A DNA stretch of 64,000 bases from Astragalus membranaceus. Its lineage: Eukaryota > Streptophyta > Magnoliopsida > Fabales > Fabaceae. The first letter of the stretch is position 1, and each line of letters begins with the position of its first letter. The DNA is taken from assembly GCA_039519185.1 (NCBI GenBank), contig CM076850.1:92191471-92255470 (forward strand). The letters run 5' to 3'. Of this stretch, positions 10,378 to 21,115 are shown piece after piece. Below the pieces are notes generated by a model. The model saw nothing but the letters and a program-made list of their open reading frames with translations, did not search any database and was not told the DNA's origin. The translations under genes were made by a program, and so were the position numbers.

Positions 10378-13125
10378 TCAAACTTCAGTGTAGGTGGGAT
10401 GTTCCAATGAGAGTTCTCTTATGGTTGCATCTTCAGTTGCGGAACTCTCATGGAATAACTTCAGGCGCTTTCCATCGACTTTGAAAACTTTGTTTGTCGC
10501 CTCACTTTTTATTTCCACTACACCATGAGGAAAAATGTTAGTAATAACAAAAGGACCAATCCACTTGGATCGATGTTTCCCAACAATAATTTTCAGGCGG
10601 GGTCTGAACCATAAAACTCTATGCCCAATGGAGAACTCCTTTCTGGAAATCAACTTATCATGCTTAGCTTTCCACACTTTCTTGGCAGGAATGCCCGCCA
10701 AGGTTAGACCAATGTTGTTCTTGTGTTTCCTTAGGATTGGCGGCGTCTCTTTTAGTTCAGATTTAAACCCTGCTATATTAGCCTCATGAAGCTTCCCACT
10801 CCCCTGTGAATATACATAATTAAATTTTCTATGGGGTGGTTCAAGCTCTAAAACAAATGGCTGCTCAATGGTATCAGCAGCTACATCCACAACATCAGCT
10901 ATAGGAAGTGTGTCAACCTGTAAAGTATCAACCAAACCATCAAGCAATTCAATTTTGCAAAGGGAATTCTCTTCCATGGGGTGTTTCTTAGCATTAAAGA
11001 TGCTAAATTTTTCAGTGGTATCACCAAATTCCATTGAAAGAGTCCCTGCATGTACATCAATTTTAGTTTTTGCAGTCCTCAAGAAAGGCCTGCCTAAAAT
11101 GATAGGTGACCTGCTGGACTTAGTTTCTTCCTCCATGTCTAGAATGTAAAAATCTGCAGGAAAAATCAAATCATTAACTTTAACAAGAACATCCTCAATC
11201 AATCCAGCAGGTCGAGCATTACTCCTATTTGCTAGTTGGATGGTAACACCTGTTTCCTGCAAAGGTCCAAGAGCAAGAGAGTTAAAAATAGATGTGGGCA
11301 TTACATTGATTGAAGCTCCTAGATCTAGCATGGCATTGTCAAATTGACTATTTCCTATGGTACATGGGATGGAGAAGGTTCCTGGATCATTGCACTTTTG
11401 AGGCATGGGCAACATGAGGGCTGAAACATTATACCCCACATTGACTTTTTCAGTTCCTTTCAGCCTTCTCCTTCTCTTGTGTGTGCACAACTCTTTCAGA
11501 AATCTGGCATATTTTGGAATCTGCTTGATTGCCTCAAGGAGGGGAATATTGACTTCCACCTTCCTAAAAGTATCTAAGATCTCACTGTCCCTATCCGCCC
11601 CATCTTGTTTTTTAGTACTCATTGCTCTATGAGGGAAAGGGAGTGGTATTTCTTGTTCATCAAAAACATGTTCAGGTGCCTTATTATTCTTCAAAATAGT
11701 AGTTTCAGGCACCTTTGAGGTGTCAACAGCCTTCCCAGATCTCAATGTGATAGCACTAACATTGGGGTTTGGTGCTTTTGGATTAACAACTGCTTGAGCA
11801 GGCAATTGGTTTGACCCTCTGGCTTGCATCTGATTAATTGTGGTAGCTAGTTGTCCCACTTGTGTCTGTAAATTCTGAATTGAGGAATCTGTTCTCTGTT
11901 GGAACTGGAGATTCTGGGCAGCCATCTGCTTAACTAGATCATCTAATGAAGGTTCAGGCCTGGTAGCAACTTGTGATGGATTAACTTGCTGCTTGGGTTG
12001 TTGTTGTTGTGCAGCTGGATTTCCCCATCTAAGGTTTGGATGATTCCTCCAGCTTGGGTGGTACCTGTTAGAAGACAAATCAACATTGGCTTGAGGGTTA
12101 AATATATTAGCTGCATATGCTTGAGGGGTATCAGCATTAAGATCCTCTTGCAGCGTAGGACAAGAATCTGTGGGGTGCTCTGTAGAGGTGCAAATACCAC
12201 AAACCCTTGCTGTCTGACCTGTTGCCAATTTTTTTACCAAAATCGTGAGCTCATCCAACCTGTTCTCTAAGCTCTTATGATTATTAGTATGTATCTCATT
12301 TACTCCCCTTGTTAGAAGTGTAGAGTTGCTTCTGGTTGTGAATTGTTGGGAGTTAGTGGACATATTTTCTATTAAAGCTCTTGCATCTGCTGGGGTCTTG
12401 TCTACAAGTGCACCTCCACTAGCAGCATCCATGATATTACGGTCCATGGGTAGTAACCCTTCATAAAAGTACTGGATGAGCAGTTGTTCAGAGATCTGGT
12501 GGTGAGGGCAGCTTGCGCACAATTTTTTGAATCTTTCCCAGTATTCATGTAGAGACTCAGTGGAGTTTTGTGTGATACCACATATCTCTTTTCTGATTGA
12601 AGCAGCTCTGGATGCGGGAAAGAACTTCTCTAGGAACAACTTTTTCAAGTCATTCCAATTTTCAAGAGAACCTGGTTGGAGGTAATACAACCAATCCTTG
12701 GCTGCATCTTGGAGTGAGAAGGGAAAGGCCCTTAGTTTAATGTGTTCCTCTGGAATTCCTTGGGGCTTCATGGTTGAGCACACTATGTGGAACTCCTTGA
12801 GATGTTTGTGTGGATCATCACCTGCAAGACCATTAAACTTTGGCAACAAGTGTATTAAACCAGATTTCAATTCAAAAGGAACATCAACATCAGGATAATT
12901 AATACATAGAGCATTGTAAGTGACATCAAGTGCAGCAAGTTCCCTAAGGGTTCTACCAGCCATGTTGACAGAATCAAGATCAGAATCAAGTTCAAAAAGA
13001 TTATGGCTAAAGATGTTATCACTATCACTACCAATATCCTCTATATGCTCCCTAAGTCTACGATGTATTGTTCTCTCAATTTCAGGGTCAAAGGGATGCA
13101 AATTAACAGTATTAGACCTGGTCAT
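10378..13125 (-). CDS. Gag-protease fused in frame to integrase C-terminal domain
   Basis: 915 codons from ATG at 13125 (start MTRSNTVNLHPFDPEIERT, the usual Athila Gag opening); an in-frame ATG at 13176 would add 17 residues but is less likely. Order: retrotransposon Gag (residues about 1-260), zinc knuckle CGICTSTEHPTDSC (about 325), a Q-rich spacer, then a retroviral-type aspartic protease with DLGASINVMP (about 600) and IILGRPFLRTA. After about residue 700 the frame runs without RT or RNase H into the integrase C-terminus, with RSKWIGPFVI (about 850) and a VDGKRLKLFHE ending. In full Athila Pol these parts are separated by more than 1000 residues. The frame is open throughout, so a Gag-PR-INc polyprotein is predicted; function of the tail is unknown. 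Confidence 0.88.
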   Translation of the reverse strand: MTRSNTVNLHPFDPEIERTIHRRLREHIEDIGSDSDNIFSHNLFELDSDLDSVNMAGRTLRELAALDVTYNALCINYPDVDVPFELKSGLIHLLPKFNGLAGDDPHKHLKEFHIVCSTMKPQGIPEEHIKLRAFPFSLQDAAKDWLYYLQPGSLENWNDLKKLFLEKFFPASRAASIRKEICGITQNSTESLHEYWERFKKLCASCPHHQISEQLLIQYFYEGLLPMDRNIMDAASGGALVDKTPADARALIENMSTNSQQFTTRSNSTLLTRGVNEIHTNNHKSLENRLDELTILVKKLATGQTARVCGICTSTEHPTDSCPTLQEDLNADTPQAYAANIFNPQANVDLSSNRYHPSWRNHPNLRWGNPAAQQQQPKQQVNPSQVATRPEPSLDDLVKQMAAQNLQFQQRTDSSIQNLQTQVGQLATTINQMQARGSNQLPAQAVVNPKAPNPNVSAITLRSGKAVDTSKVPETTILKNNKAPEHVFDEQEIPLPFPHRAMSTKKQDGADRDSEILDTFRKVEVNIPLLEAIKQIPKYARFLKELCTHKRRRRLKGTEKVNVGYNVSALMLPMPQKCNDPGTFSIPCTIGNSQFDNAMLDLGASINVMPTSIFNSLALGPLQETGVTIQLANRSNARPAGLIEDVLVKVNDLIFPADFYILDMEEETKSSRSPIILGRPFLRTAKTKIDVHAGTLSMEFGDTTEKFSIFNAKKHPMEENSLCKIELLDGLVDTLQVDTLPIADVVDVAADTIEQPFVLELEPPHRKFNYVYSQGSGKLHEANIAGFKSELKETPPILRKHKNNIGLTLAGIPAKKVWKAKHDKLISRKEFSIGHRVLWFRPRLKIIVGKHRSKWIGPFVITNIFPHGVVEIKSEATNKVFKVDGKRLKLFHESSATEDATIRELSLEHPTYTEV

Positions 13126-13588
13126 GCACCATATGTAACAAGAAGTGAGAAAATGCAACAATTCTAGAAATACCAACTATGTCCTAATGCTAAAATGAAT
13201 GCATAAAATAGAAAACGAATCAAATCTAACCAAAAATATTTAAAAACAGTACTAAAAATCTAAATAAATCTAAAGAAAGATAAGCAAAATTTTTTTGGAT
13301 TTTTTTGGAGATATGAAAAATTAAAAAAATTACTTAAAAATAGAAAACGAACGAATTTGAGATTTTTACGCTACAGCTCCCATATATGGGAGTCCCATTC
13401 TTTGATTTATTTCTGATTTTCTGACAAAATTTCGGAGCAATCGGAGAAAATCTCCTGAAAATCGTTTTTTCACCTAATTAGAGACAACACAGAACGGGGC
13501 TGAAACCAACAGAACCTGCAAGGCAACAAAACTCAAAAACAAATGTTAGTGGTTAGTGAGTCCTGAAGTTGGTAATCCCTAATTAGAG
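13126..13588 (-). other. 5' leader of inner Athila-like element
   Basis: About 460 bp between PBS and the gag ATG on the minus strand; AT-rich, no frame of note. It would hold dimerisation and packaging signals by position. Confidence 0.5.
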
Positions 13589-13590
13589 AT

Positions 13591-13607
13591 CCCCGGCAAC
13601 GGCGCCA
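13591..13607 (-). promoter_or_regulatory. Primer-binding site, tRNA-Asp type
   Basis: Minus strand reads TGGCGCCGTTGCCGGGG three bases from the 5' LTR, complementary to the 3' end of plant tRNA-Asp(GUC) as I know it. This primer is typical of Athila-type gypsy elements. Confidence 0.88.
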
Positions 13608-13610
13608 ATT

Positions 13611-14858
13611 TGATCAGCGGTCGTACGCGGGTCAAAATATTTGAAAAGGATTAAGAATGTAGTACAAGGTGAGAAACCTTGGTCGTCTCACAAGGATCTC
13701 TAATACTAAGATTTCCAGAATCAGGAACAAAATTAACAATAAAATAGGGGGGGTTTGTTTATGAAGAAAACGATTTCTGTTTGAGGTGTTTAACAATCTT
13801 AAAGTGACAATCGATTCACCGGTTTCCGGCTACGCGTCTCGGATTTATCATTGGTTCCAAATATTCGTGCAAGACTCGTTCAAGGTTTCAGTTCTTGATT
13901 GATAATAAACTAATCAAGCAAGCGTCAATTAGTTTAAACGAATTCGCACCGTTTTAAAGCAAGCGTCAAAACAACGTGTTCAATCAATCATGATGGTGAA
14001 CAAGCGCCACTAAACACAATTAATATCATAACTAAATTCAATCAATCCTCTATCAATTCCTACTCGAATTAAATAAAACAAGCGATTAAATAACCCGAAT
14101 AGTTAAGAGTTGCGAAAAACAGATTCACATATAAACAAGCGTCATATATAAACGATTCGCGTATTGCAAATAAGCGTAATCTGGGTAATTAAGCATCACA
14201 CAAAGACGAAAATTTGCAAACAAAGAATTCAAATGTGGAATTGATAGAGAAGAAAGAACTGAAAACTAAAAACGAAATAAACGAATTAACATTAGACACC
14301 GAACCTCAAAATCCGCAGACGAGAGCCTTTCACCGATGAATCAACTTAGGAATTTAGGCTTCCATGGAGGCTAGAGCACAAAAGTTTTTGTAAAGTATAT
14401 GATAATGCGTAAGATAGAAAAAACGGCTGCTGACCAGCCAAATCTATAAGACTAAAACGAAATACCTAATCACTAAATGGGCTATTGGATAAAAGCCCGT
14501 TAACAAATTAATATTCGGTCCAAAACCCGTTTTACACAGTACTGCTTCGGTAATTCGCAGTTTTCACCTTCAATACTTCAGAACTGGGTTTCGAGCTCAA
14601 CATAAGAATTGTAGCTCTGTTCCTTAGCTTTCCAACGCATGCTTGCACGCCTCAATCGGATAACCACAGACAAAGTTATGACCTTCAGAGAAGATAGGGG
14701 TCAATATGCAATAAAACAAGAATTAATCGTGAAATTACTATATTGCTCAAATAAGACCCAAAATCTAGAAACGCGCTAAGACTTAAATATTAGACACAGA
14801 ACACAATCAAAAATACCAAGTGCAAAGCTATAAAGAGTGCATTAAAATGCACTGATCA
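13611..14858 (-). repeat. 5' LTR of inner Athila-like element
   Basis: 1248 bp, TGATCA...TGATCA. It differs from 7704-8951 by eye only at two bases near 14623 and 14643. Followed by TSD TATGG. Confidence 0.96.
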
Positions 14859-14859
14859 T

Positions 14860-17790
14860 ATGGCAAAGTACAACATTGAGAAATTCACAGGGAAGAATGA
14901 CTTTGGCTTATGGAAGATGAAGATGCATGCACTCCTCGTTCAACAAGGATTGGAGGATGCATTAGAAGGAGAAAGAAGGCTGCCAGACACTCTGACAGAA
15001 AAGGAGAAAAAGGATTTGATGAACAAGGCTCACAGTGCAATTATCTTGAGCTTAGGAGACAAGGTTCTAAGGGAAGTTTCCAAAGAAAAATCCGCTGCTG
15101 CTGTATGGGCAAAATTGGAATCTTTACACATGACCAAGTCTCTTGCAACAAGGCTATACCTCAAGCAAAGACTCTATACACTCAAGATGCAACCAGGTAC
15201 TTCTCTTGGTGATCACATTGATGATTTTCATAAGTTGATACTAGACTTAGAAAATATTGATGTAAAAGTAGAAGATGAGGATCAAGCATTATTGCTTATT
15301 AGGTCATTGAATAGCTCCTATGATACACTAGCTGACACACTAGTATATGGAAGGGAATCAGTAAGTCTTGATGAAGTTCAGGTTGCTTTAATGTCTAAAG
15401 AACTATCAAGAAAGAGTGAAACAAGAAACAATGATCAAGGAGAGAGTCTAGTTGTTAGAGGAAGAAGTGAGCACAGAACTGAGAAGGGAAAAGGAAGAGG
15501 AAGATCAAAATCCAAGACAAAGCATAATAGGTGTTATATCTGTAACAAGGAGGGGCATTTCAAGAAGAACTGTCCTGAAAAGAAAAACAAGAAAGGCAAT
15601 ACTGCCAAGGAGGAAACTGCAGATGCATCTGTTGCTGCAGATAACTATGATAACTGTGAGTTGCTATATGTTGCAGGTGAGGCATGTGAAGTCTTGGATG
15701 CTGCTGATGATCATAACTGTGAAGCATTGGCTACTGATGAAGATTGTGAAATACTGGATACTGCTGATGATCACAGCAGTGAAGCACATGTTGCTGCAGA
15801 TGAAGAAAGGGTGGAATCAAACTCTACAGCTTCAACTACAGGTGATGATGATTGGGTTCTGGACTCAGGATGTTCATACCATATGTGTCCTAGAAGAGAG
15901 TGGTTCGTTGAATACAAACCATACAATGGTGGACATGTGATTATGGGAAACAACAAGGCATGCAAAGTCATTGGAATTGGAACTGTGAAACTGATTCTGT
16001 CTGATGGAACAGTGAAGAAGTTAACCAATGTAAGGCATGTACCTGACCTCAAGAGATCATTGATATCACTTGGTACACTTGAGAAAGCTGGATTCAGTTT
16101 TAAAGGTGAAGATGGAGTGCTGAGAATCATGAAGGGATCAAGGATAGTCATGAAGGGAGTGAGAAGGGGAAACTGCCTCTATACTCTCCAAGGCAGCACT
16201 GTAGTTGGAGAAACAAATGTAGCAACAGCAGCTACTGACAAGGCACTTATGTGGCATCAAAGACTTGGCCACATGAGTGAGAAAGGATTGAAGGAATTGG
16301 AGAAACAAGGCCTGCTCTGTGGAGACCGAATCAACAAACTTGGATTCTGTGAACATTGTATAATTGGCAAGCAAACTAGAGTGAAGTTTGCAACAGCAAT
16401 ACACAAGACTGAGGAGAGGCTAGGCTACATCCATTCAGATTTATGGGGACCTTCTAAGACACCAACACATGGTGAAAAAAGGTACTTCATAACCTTCATA
16501 GATGACCTTAGTAGAAAGGTGTGGATCTATCTACTCAAAACAAAAGATGAGGCCTTCAAAACTTTTGTTGAATGGAAAAAGAGAGTAGAGACTCAAAGTG
16601 GACTGAAAGTCAAAGCATTGAGAACTGATAATGGATTGGAATTTTGCAATGAAGAATTCAATCAATTTTGCAAAGAAGAAGGCATTTACAGGAACTATAC
16701 TGTGAGAGGGACACCTCAGCAAAATGGGCTTGCTGAGAGGTTAAACAGGACTTTGTTGGAGAAGGTAAGGTGTATGCTGTCATGTGCAAAACTGTCTAAG
16801 ACATTTTGGGGAGAAGCTGTGCATACAGCCTGTTACTTAGTCAACAGAAGTCCCTCCACTGCACTGGATTTTAAAACCCCTCAAGAGGTATGGACTGGAG
16901 CCAAACCTGATTATCAAAATCTCAGGATATTTGGATGCCCTGCTTTCTTTCATGTGAGTGAAGGCAAGCTAGAACCAAGGTCAAAAAGGGGCTTGTTCAT
17001 GGGATATCCTGAAGGAGTGAAAGGTTTTAGAATATGGTCTGTTGATGAGAAGAAATGTATAATCAGCAGGGATGTTGTATTTCATGAATCCAAATTGCTT
17101 CATGAAGCAAAGAACAATGAAGTTCTAGATGAAAGAGCAACAGATAAGGATTCTGAGCTTGAGGTGGAGTTTGATACAGGAGGAACAGAAAAGAGGACTG
17201 ACACAGATGCTGTTACTCCTCCTATCAGCCAAGATACTGAAGAGTACTCCAGCTCAGAAACTGATGAACATGAAGAGCAGGAACAAGAGTATATGTTATG
17301 TAGAGACATAACCAGAAGGGAAATCAGAGCTCCAAGCAGACTTGGATATGAATCAATGACAGCATATGCATTGAATACTTCTGTTTGTCTAAACAATGAT
17401 GAGCCAAATACTTTTGATCAAGCTATGAGTAGCAAGGAACAAAGCAAATGGATGGAAGCCATGATAGATGAAATGAGATCCTTAGAGAAAAATCAAACTT
17501 GGAAGCTTGTAAGGAAACCTACTGGTGCAAAATTGGTAGGTTGCAAATGGATATACAAGAAGAAAGAAGGCAGTTCAGAAACTGATCCACCTAGATTCAA
17601 AGCAAGGTTGGTTGCTAAGGGATATACTCAAAGAGAAGGAGTTGATTTCAATGAAATATTTTCCCCAGTAGTCAAGCATACTTCAATAAGAGTACTTCTA
17701 GCTCTTGTTGCTGAGTATGGCTTGCATCTTGAACAAATGGATGTCAAAACAGCATTTCTTCATGGGATACTTGAGGAAAAGATTACATGA
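14860..17790 (+). pseudogene. Middle copia gag-pol, first part (Gag, protease, integrase, RT N-terminus)
   Basis: 976 codons in copia order. Gag opens MAKYNIEKFTGKNDFGLWK; zinc knuckle CYICNKEGHFKKNC (residue about 225); an acidic spacer with two 20-residue repeats; protease WVLDSGCSYHMC (about 334); integrase HHCC finger (WHQRLGH...CEHCIIGK); DDE core (D in HSDLWGP, D in RTDNG, E in NGLAERLNR, about 626); RT from about 880. The start ATG lies inside the TATGG duplication made by the inner element. The frame ends at 17790 because one T appears missing in GATTACATGAC; only this break stops a full polyprotein. Confidence 0.93.
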
Positions 17791-18965
17791 CACAGCCAAA
17801 GGGCTTTGAGGAAAAGGGAAGGGAAAGCATGGTATGTTTACTTCAAAAGTCTCTGTACGGCCTGAAGCAATCTCCTAGGCAGTGGTATAAGAGATTTGAT
17901 GGCTATATGGTGAACATCAAATATCAAAGGAGCAATTATGACAGTTGTGTCTACTATAAAAGGCTAGATGGTGGAAATTACATCTATCTACTTTTATATG
18001 TAGATGACATGTTAATTGCCAGCAAAGATAGAGGAGAGATTGACACTCTTAAGGTGCTACTCAAGAGGGAATTTGAGATGAAGGATTTGGGACAAGCAAG
18101 GAAGATATTGGGCATGGAAATCACAATGAATTCTGCTGGGAAAGGACTGATAATCACTCAGGCAGCCTACTCACAGAAGGTTCTTCACAGATTCAATATG
18201 GCATCTGCTAAGACAGCAAACATCCCTATTGGATCTCAGTTTAAATTGTCCAAAACTGATTGTCCAAATTCTGATCAGGAACAGAAAGAGATGGAAAGAA
18301 TTCCATATGCTAGTGCAGTTGGCAGCTTGATGTATGCCATGGTCTGTACTAGGCCTGACCTTGCTTATGGTTTAAGCTTGGTCAGCAGATACTTAGCCAA
18401 TCCTGGACAGCAACATTGGCTTGCTGTAAAACATGTGCTGAGGTATCTGAAGGGTAGCTTAAAGCTGGGGCTAAGCTACTATAGAGGTGATCTGGATTCA
18501 GGTGGAGTTGTGGGATATGTAGACACTGACTTTGCTGGAGACCGTGACAAAAGAAGATCACTAACTGGATATGTATTCACACTGTTTGGCAAAACACTAA
18601 GCTGGAAAGCTTCATTGCAACATGTGGTGGCTCTCTCCACCACTGAAGCTGAGTACATTGGAGTCACAGAGGCTGTCAAGGAGGCTTTGTGGTTGAAGGG
18701 TCTTGTGAATGAGTTGGGGATTAATCAGAAAAGTGTGGATGTGCATTGTGATAACCAAAGTGCAATCCACCTATGTAAGAACCAAACATCTCATGAGAGG
18801 ACAAAGCATATTGACATAAGGTTGCATTGGATTAAAGACATCATCAGTGAAGGACAGGCTCAGATAAGGAAGATTCATACAGCTCACAACCCTGCTGATT
18901 TCATCACCAAGGTTGTCCCATTGTCTAAGTTCAAGCACTGCTTGAACTTACTGAATGTTAACTGA
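17787..18965 (+). pseudogene. Middle copia pol, second part (RT palm and RNase H)
   Basis: 392 codons continuing the RT after a one-base frameshift. It shows SLYGLKQSPRQWY, the catalytic YVDDMLIA, RNase H DTDFAGDRDKRRSLTGY, the TTEAEYIG acidic site, CDNQSAIHL and the ERTKHIDIRLHWIKD block. All RT and RNase H catalytic residues are present, so the part is intact apart from frame. The ATG at its 5' end is incidental and not a real start. Confidence 0.93.
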
Positions 18966-19032
18966 TGAAGTGGAGTTTTGGCTGGACATTTGCTATGAAA
19001 TGCAGTTCATTTATTTCTGAGTTTGAAGTGCC

Positions 19033-19043
19033 AAGGTGGAGAT
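19033..19043 (+). promoter_or_regulatory. Polypurine tract of middle copia
   Basis: AAGGTGGAGAT directly against the 3' LTR start, 68 bp past the pol stop. Confidence 0.8.
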
Positions 19044-19736
19044 TGTTGCCTATGTGGCACTTTGAGTGGTTTGCCTCATCCTATGGAGATCCTACGTGGC
19101 AGTGGCTTCCTCCACACCAGCACACCAGATTCTGTTGGAAGAGTAACAGTTTCTGTTGAGAAACTGTTACAGGCGCCAAGGGCGCCAAAGTCTGTTGCCT
19201 TGCGGTTGCTGATTCTGTTATGGGCGCCAAGGGCGCCTAACTGATTTGGCTGGCTTGCATAAATAGGAGCCTTTAAGTGATCATTAGGTACAGAGATAGA
19301 TAGAGAAAACAGAAACTAAGGGGTGTGGAGAGAATCATTGGGAACCATTGGGAATTGGGAGTGAGGGGGAAACACTTTGGGAAGAACAAAGCTTGTAATC
19401 ACCATTGTAACTTCAATTCATGAATAAGAGTATGGACTGCAGCAGATTGCTCAGCCTCCAGATGTAGGTATCAGCAATGATACTGAACTGGGTCACCAAA
19501 TTCTCTCTTGTCATTTTTCTCTATGCTTTCTTGTCAATCAGTTTTGTGATCTACTGTTTTAATTCTGTGTGTGTGTGCATTCATTAAATCAGTAACTGTT
19601 CTTGACCTTATTCTTCATCATCATCTTGTGCATTGGTTGTTCTTGAGAACATCTTGTGACTCATCTCAACAAGGTCACTGTTTCATTGGCTGCTGTCACA
19701 GTATATTCAGCAACAGCAGCATATCTGATCCTAACA
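19044..19736 (+). repeat. 3' LTR of middle copia
   Basis: 693 bp, ending CCTAACA and followed by TSD ATGAA. Three substitutions seen against the 5' LTR. Confidence 0.96.
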
Positions 19737-19818
19737 ATGAAACTCAAAGAATTTCAGAGAAATGGAGCGGAAGAGGTGAGGAAGAAGAGGCCATGGATCG
19801 AAGAAGCGAATGATACGA

Positions 19819-20042
19819 TGATAGATTGTAACAGAATGCTAACAGAATAGTTTGAACTGAATTGTAAATCTTTCATTATTGAATAATGGGAAATGTAGCA
19901 GTATATATACAATGGTGGTGCAGTTGACTAGTCAATGCTGAGTCAGCTGCTGATGTGGCAGTCTTCTAACTAACTTTGTTACACATTAACAAACTGTATT
20001 ATCTACGCTTTAGTCTACTCGATCTATTGTATATATCTATTA
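19819..20042 (-). repeat. 5' LTR of outer copia
   Basis: 224 bp matching 2392-2606, with about 10 extra bases near its outer edge. Inside it (about 19803-19817, minus strand) TCGTATCATTCGC is a decayed initiator-Met-type primer site. TSD TGAAA follows at 20043. Confidence 0.88.
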
Positions 20043-20047
20043 TGAAA

Positions 20048-20739
20048 CACTGTCATTATAATCCTTAAATATATTTATATTGCAAAAGTGTTCCTACTTC
20101 CTAAGTGTAACTTTGTTAGTAATAATTATATGGACTAAGTTAACTAACTGAAAAACATATTTGAGAATCAAAATGATCGATCAAAAGATACATTCGATGA
20201 CCAAATGATTTATTAAATAGACACTTAAAATGTGTTTGTAATTAATTATTCATGACATGTTAACGATGACATGCTAATGTTTGCGTGTAAGTGGTAACTC
20301 ACAATAGTGATATAAGTTTCTCATCAAAAAAAAAAATAGTGATATAAGTTGTTAGAGCCTTATCTGCATATATTATTTTATTATGAAAAGCAATTATCAT
20401 GTGATAAATAGGAAGGTTAAGAAGTGTAGATTATATTAATGTTCTGGGAGTAGCAAAAGTAACTGGTAGTATTATTAAAACCAGGCCGTCTGCTTTCGCT
20501 AGTGGGAATAAATTTTCTTTCGTGATTTTCTTTAATAGAATAAGACTATGCTGAACTTCTGTATTAATTTTTGAAAATATTAAATAAGTAGACTTTTTAT
20601 TTTATACAAAAAAGTGGAGACTTTGTCAAAAAAGAAGTAGACATTTTAGAATTTATTATATCACATAAAAATTTAATTTACATGAAAACATTCACCAACC
20701 TCTCATAGGCTCACCAAAGTTAAGAAAGACCCAAAGGCT
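20048..20739. other. AT-rich intergenic DNA with a tiny retroposed tail
   Basis: No gene seen. At 20303-20350 a 16-bp direct repeat (AATAGTGATATAAGTT) flanks only TCTCATC plus nine A's, which reads as a TSD around an almost completely 5'-truncated retroposon. Confidence 0.6.
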
Positions 20740-21115
20740 TTTTGGGTACATATTAATGTTCATTTTCGTTGGTTTGGGAAGCTTTGTAGTTTGTAAAGGA
20801 AGGAAGGCGAAGAGGACTAAGCATTTAATTTGGCTTACTGTTTGTTGGAATATTTGGCTATCTAGAAACGGTGTGGTGTTTAGAAACGAGGAAGTTAACA
20901 TTGAAGCCGTTATTATTCACATTAAGAGCTCATCTTAGAGTTGGTTGATTTATAGAGGGGGTGGCAATTCTAATTTTTGCATTACCAATTGGTGGCCTAA
21001 ACCACTAAAATACCTAAACAATATGTAATCTTGTATTATTGTTGGGGCATTGAGCATCCCTAGTGCTCCATCAATGAAATACTGCTTATCTAAAAAAAAT
21101 CAACAAAAAAATCCT
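20740..21115 (+). pseudogene. LINE 3' end: C-terminal reverse-transcriptase protein and 3' UTR
   Basis: The plus frame from about 20756 reads KRTKHLIWLTVCWNIWLSRN, then (across a stop near 20936) SWLIYRGG and ITNWWPKPL. This is the zinc-binding-like tail typical of plant L1-type LINE ORF2. It is followed by a short 3' UTR (GGGGCATTGAGCATCCCTAG, CTGCTTATC) and A-rich runs to about 21110. Only the last 130 or so residues remain, consistent with usual 5' truncation. No clear TSD was found. Confidence 0.68.

Larger units (their letters stand above)
7704..14858 (-). mobile_element. Inner LTR retrotransposon (gypsy, Athila-like), lacking RT and integrase core
   Basis: Two 1248-bp LTRs (7704-8951 and 13611-14858) each begin and end TGATCA. 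The TSD is TATGG (7699-7703 and 14859-14863). Minus-strand features are a PBS matching tRNA-Asp beside the right LTR, one 915-codon ORF, a long 3' non-coding region and a G-rich polypurine tract beside the left LTR. By eye the LTRs differ at 2 bases, so this is the youngest layer. It encodes no reverse transcriptase, RNase H or integrase catalytic core and must be mobilised in trans. Confidence 0.95.
6965..19736 (+). mobile_element. Middle LTR retrotransposon (copia, Tork/Tnt1-like), nearly intact
   Basis: Two 693-bp LTRs (6965-7657 and 19044-19736) begin TG and end CA and are flanked by TSD ATGAA (6960-6964 and 19737-19741). PBS TGGTATCAGAGC follows the 5' LTR and a polypurine tract precedes the 3' LTR. 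By eye the LTRs differ at about 3 sites, so insertion is recent. The internal region is one gag-pol frame broken by a single frameshift and split at its start codon by the Athila-like element at 7704-14858. Confidence 0.95.
2392..20042 (-). mobile_element. Outer LTR retrotransposon (copia, Ale/Retrofit-like), degenerate and interrupted
   Basis: It is bounded by short LTRs (2392-2606 and 19819-20042) and by the 5-bp TSD TGAAA at 2387-2391 and 20043-20047. Read on the minus strand the order is 5' LTR, degenerate primer-binding site, gag, protease, integrase, RT and RNase H (copia order), then a polypurine tract and the 3' LTR. Its 5' leader was split by the plus-strand copia at 6965-19736, just upstream of the gag start. 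LTRs differ at roughly a dozen positions plus indels, so it is the oldest layer of the nest. Lineage is inferred from the Gag and RT motifs. Confidence 0.9.
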
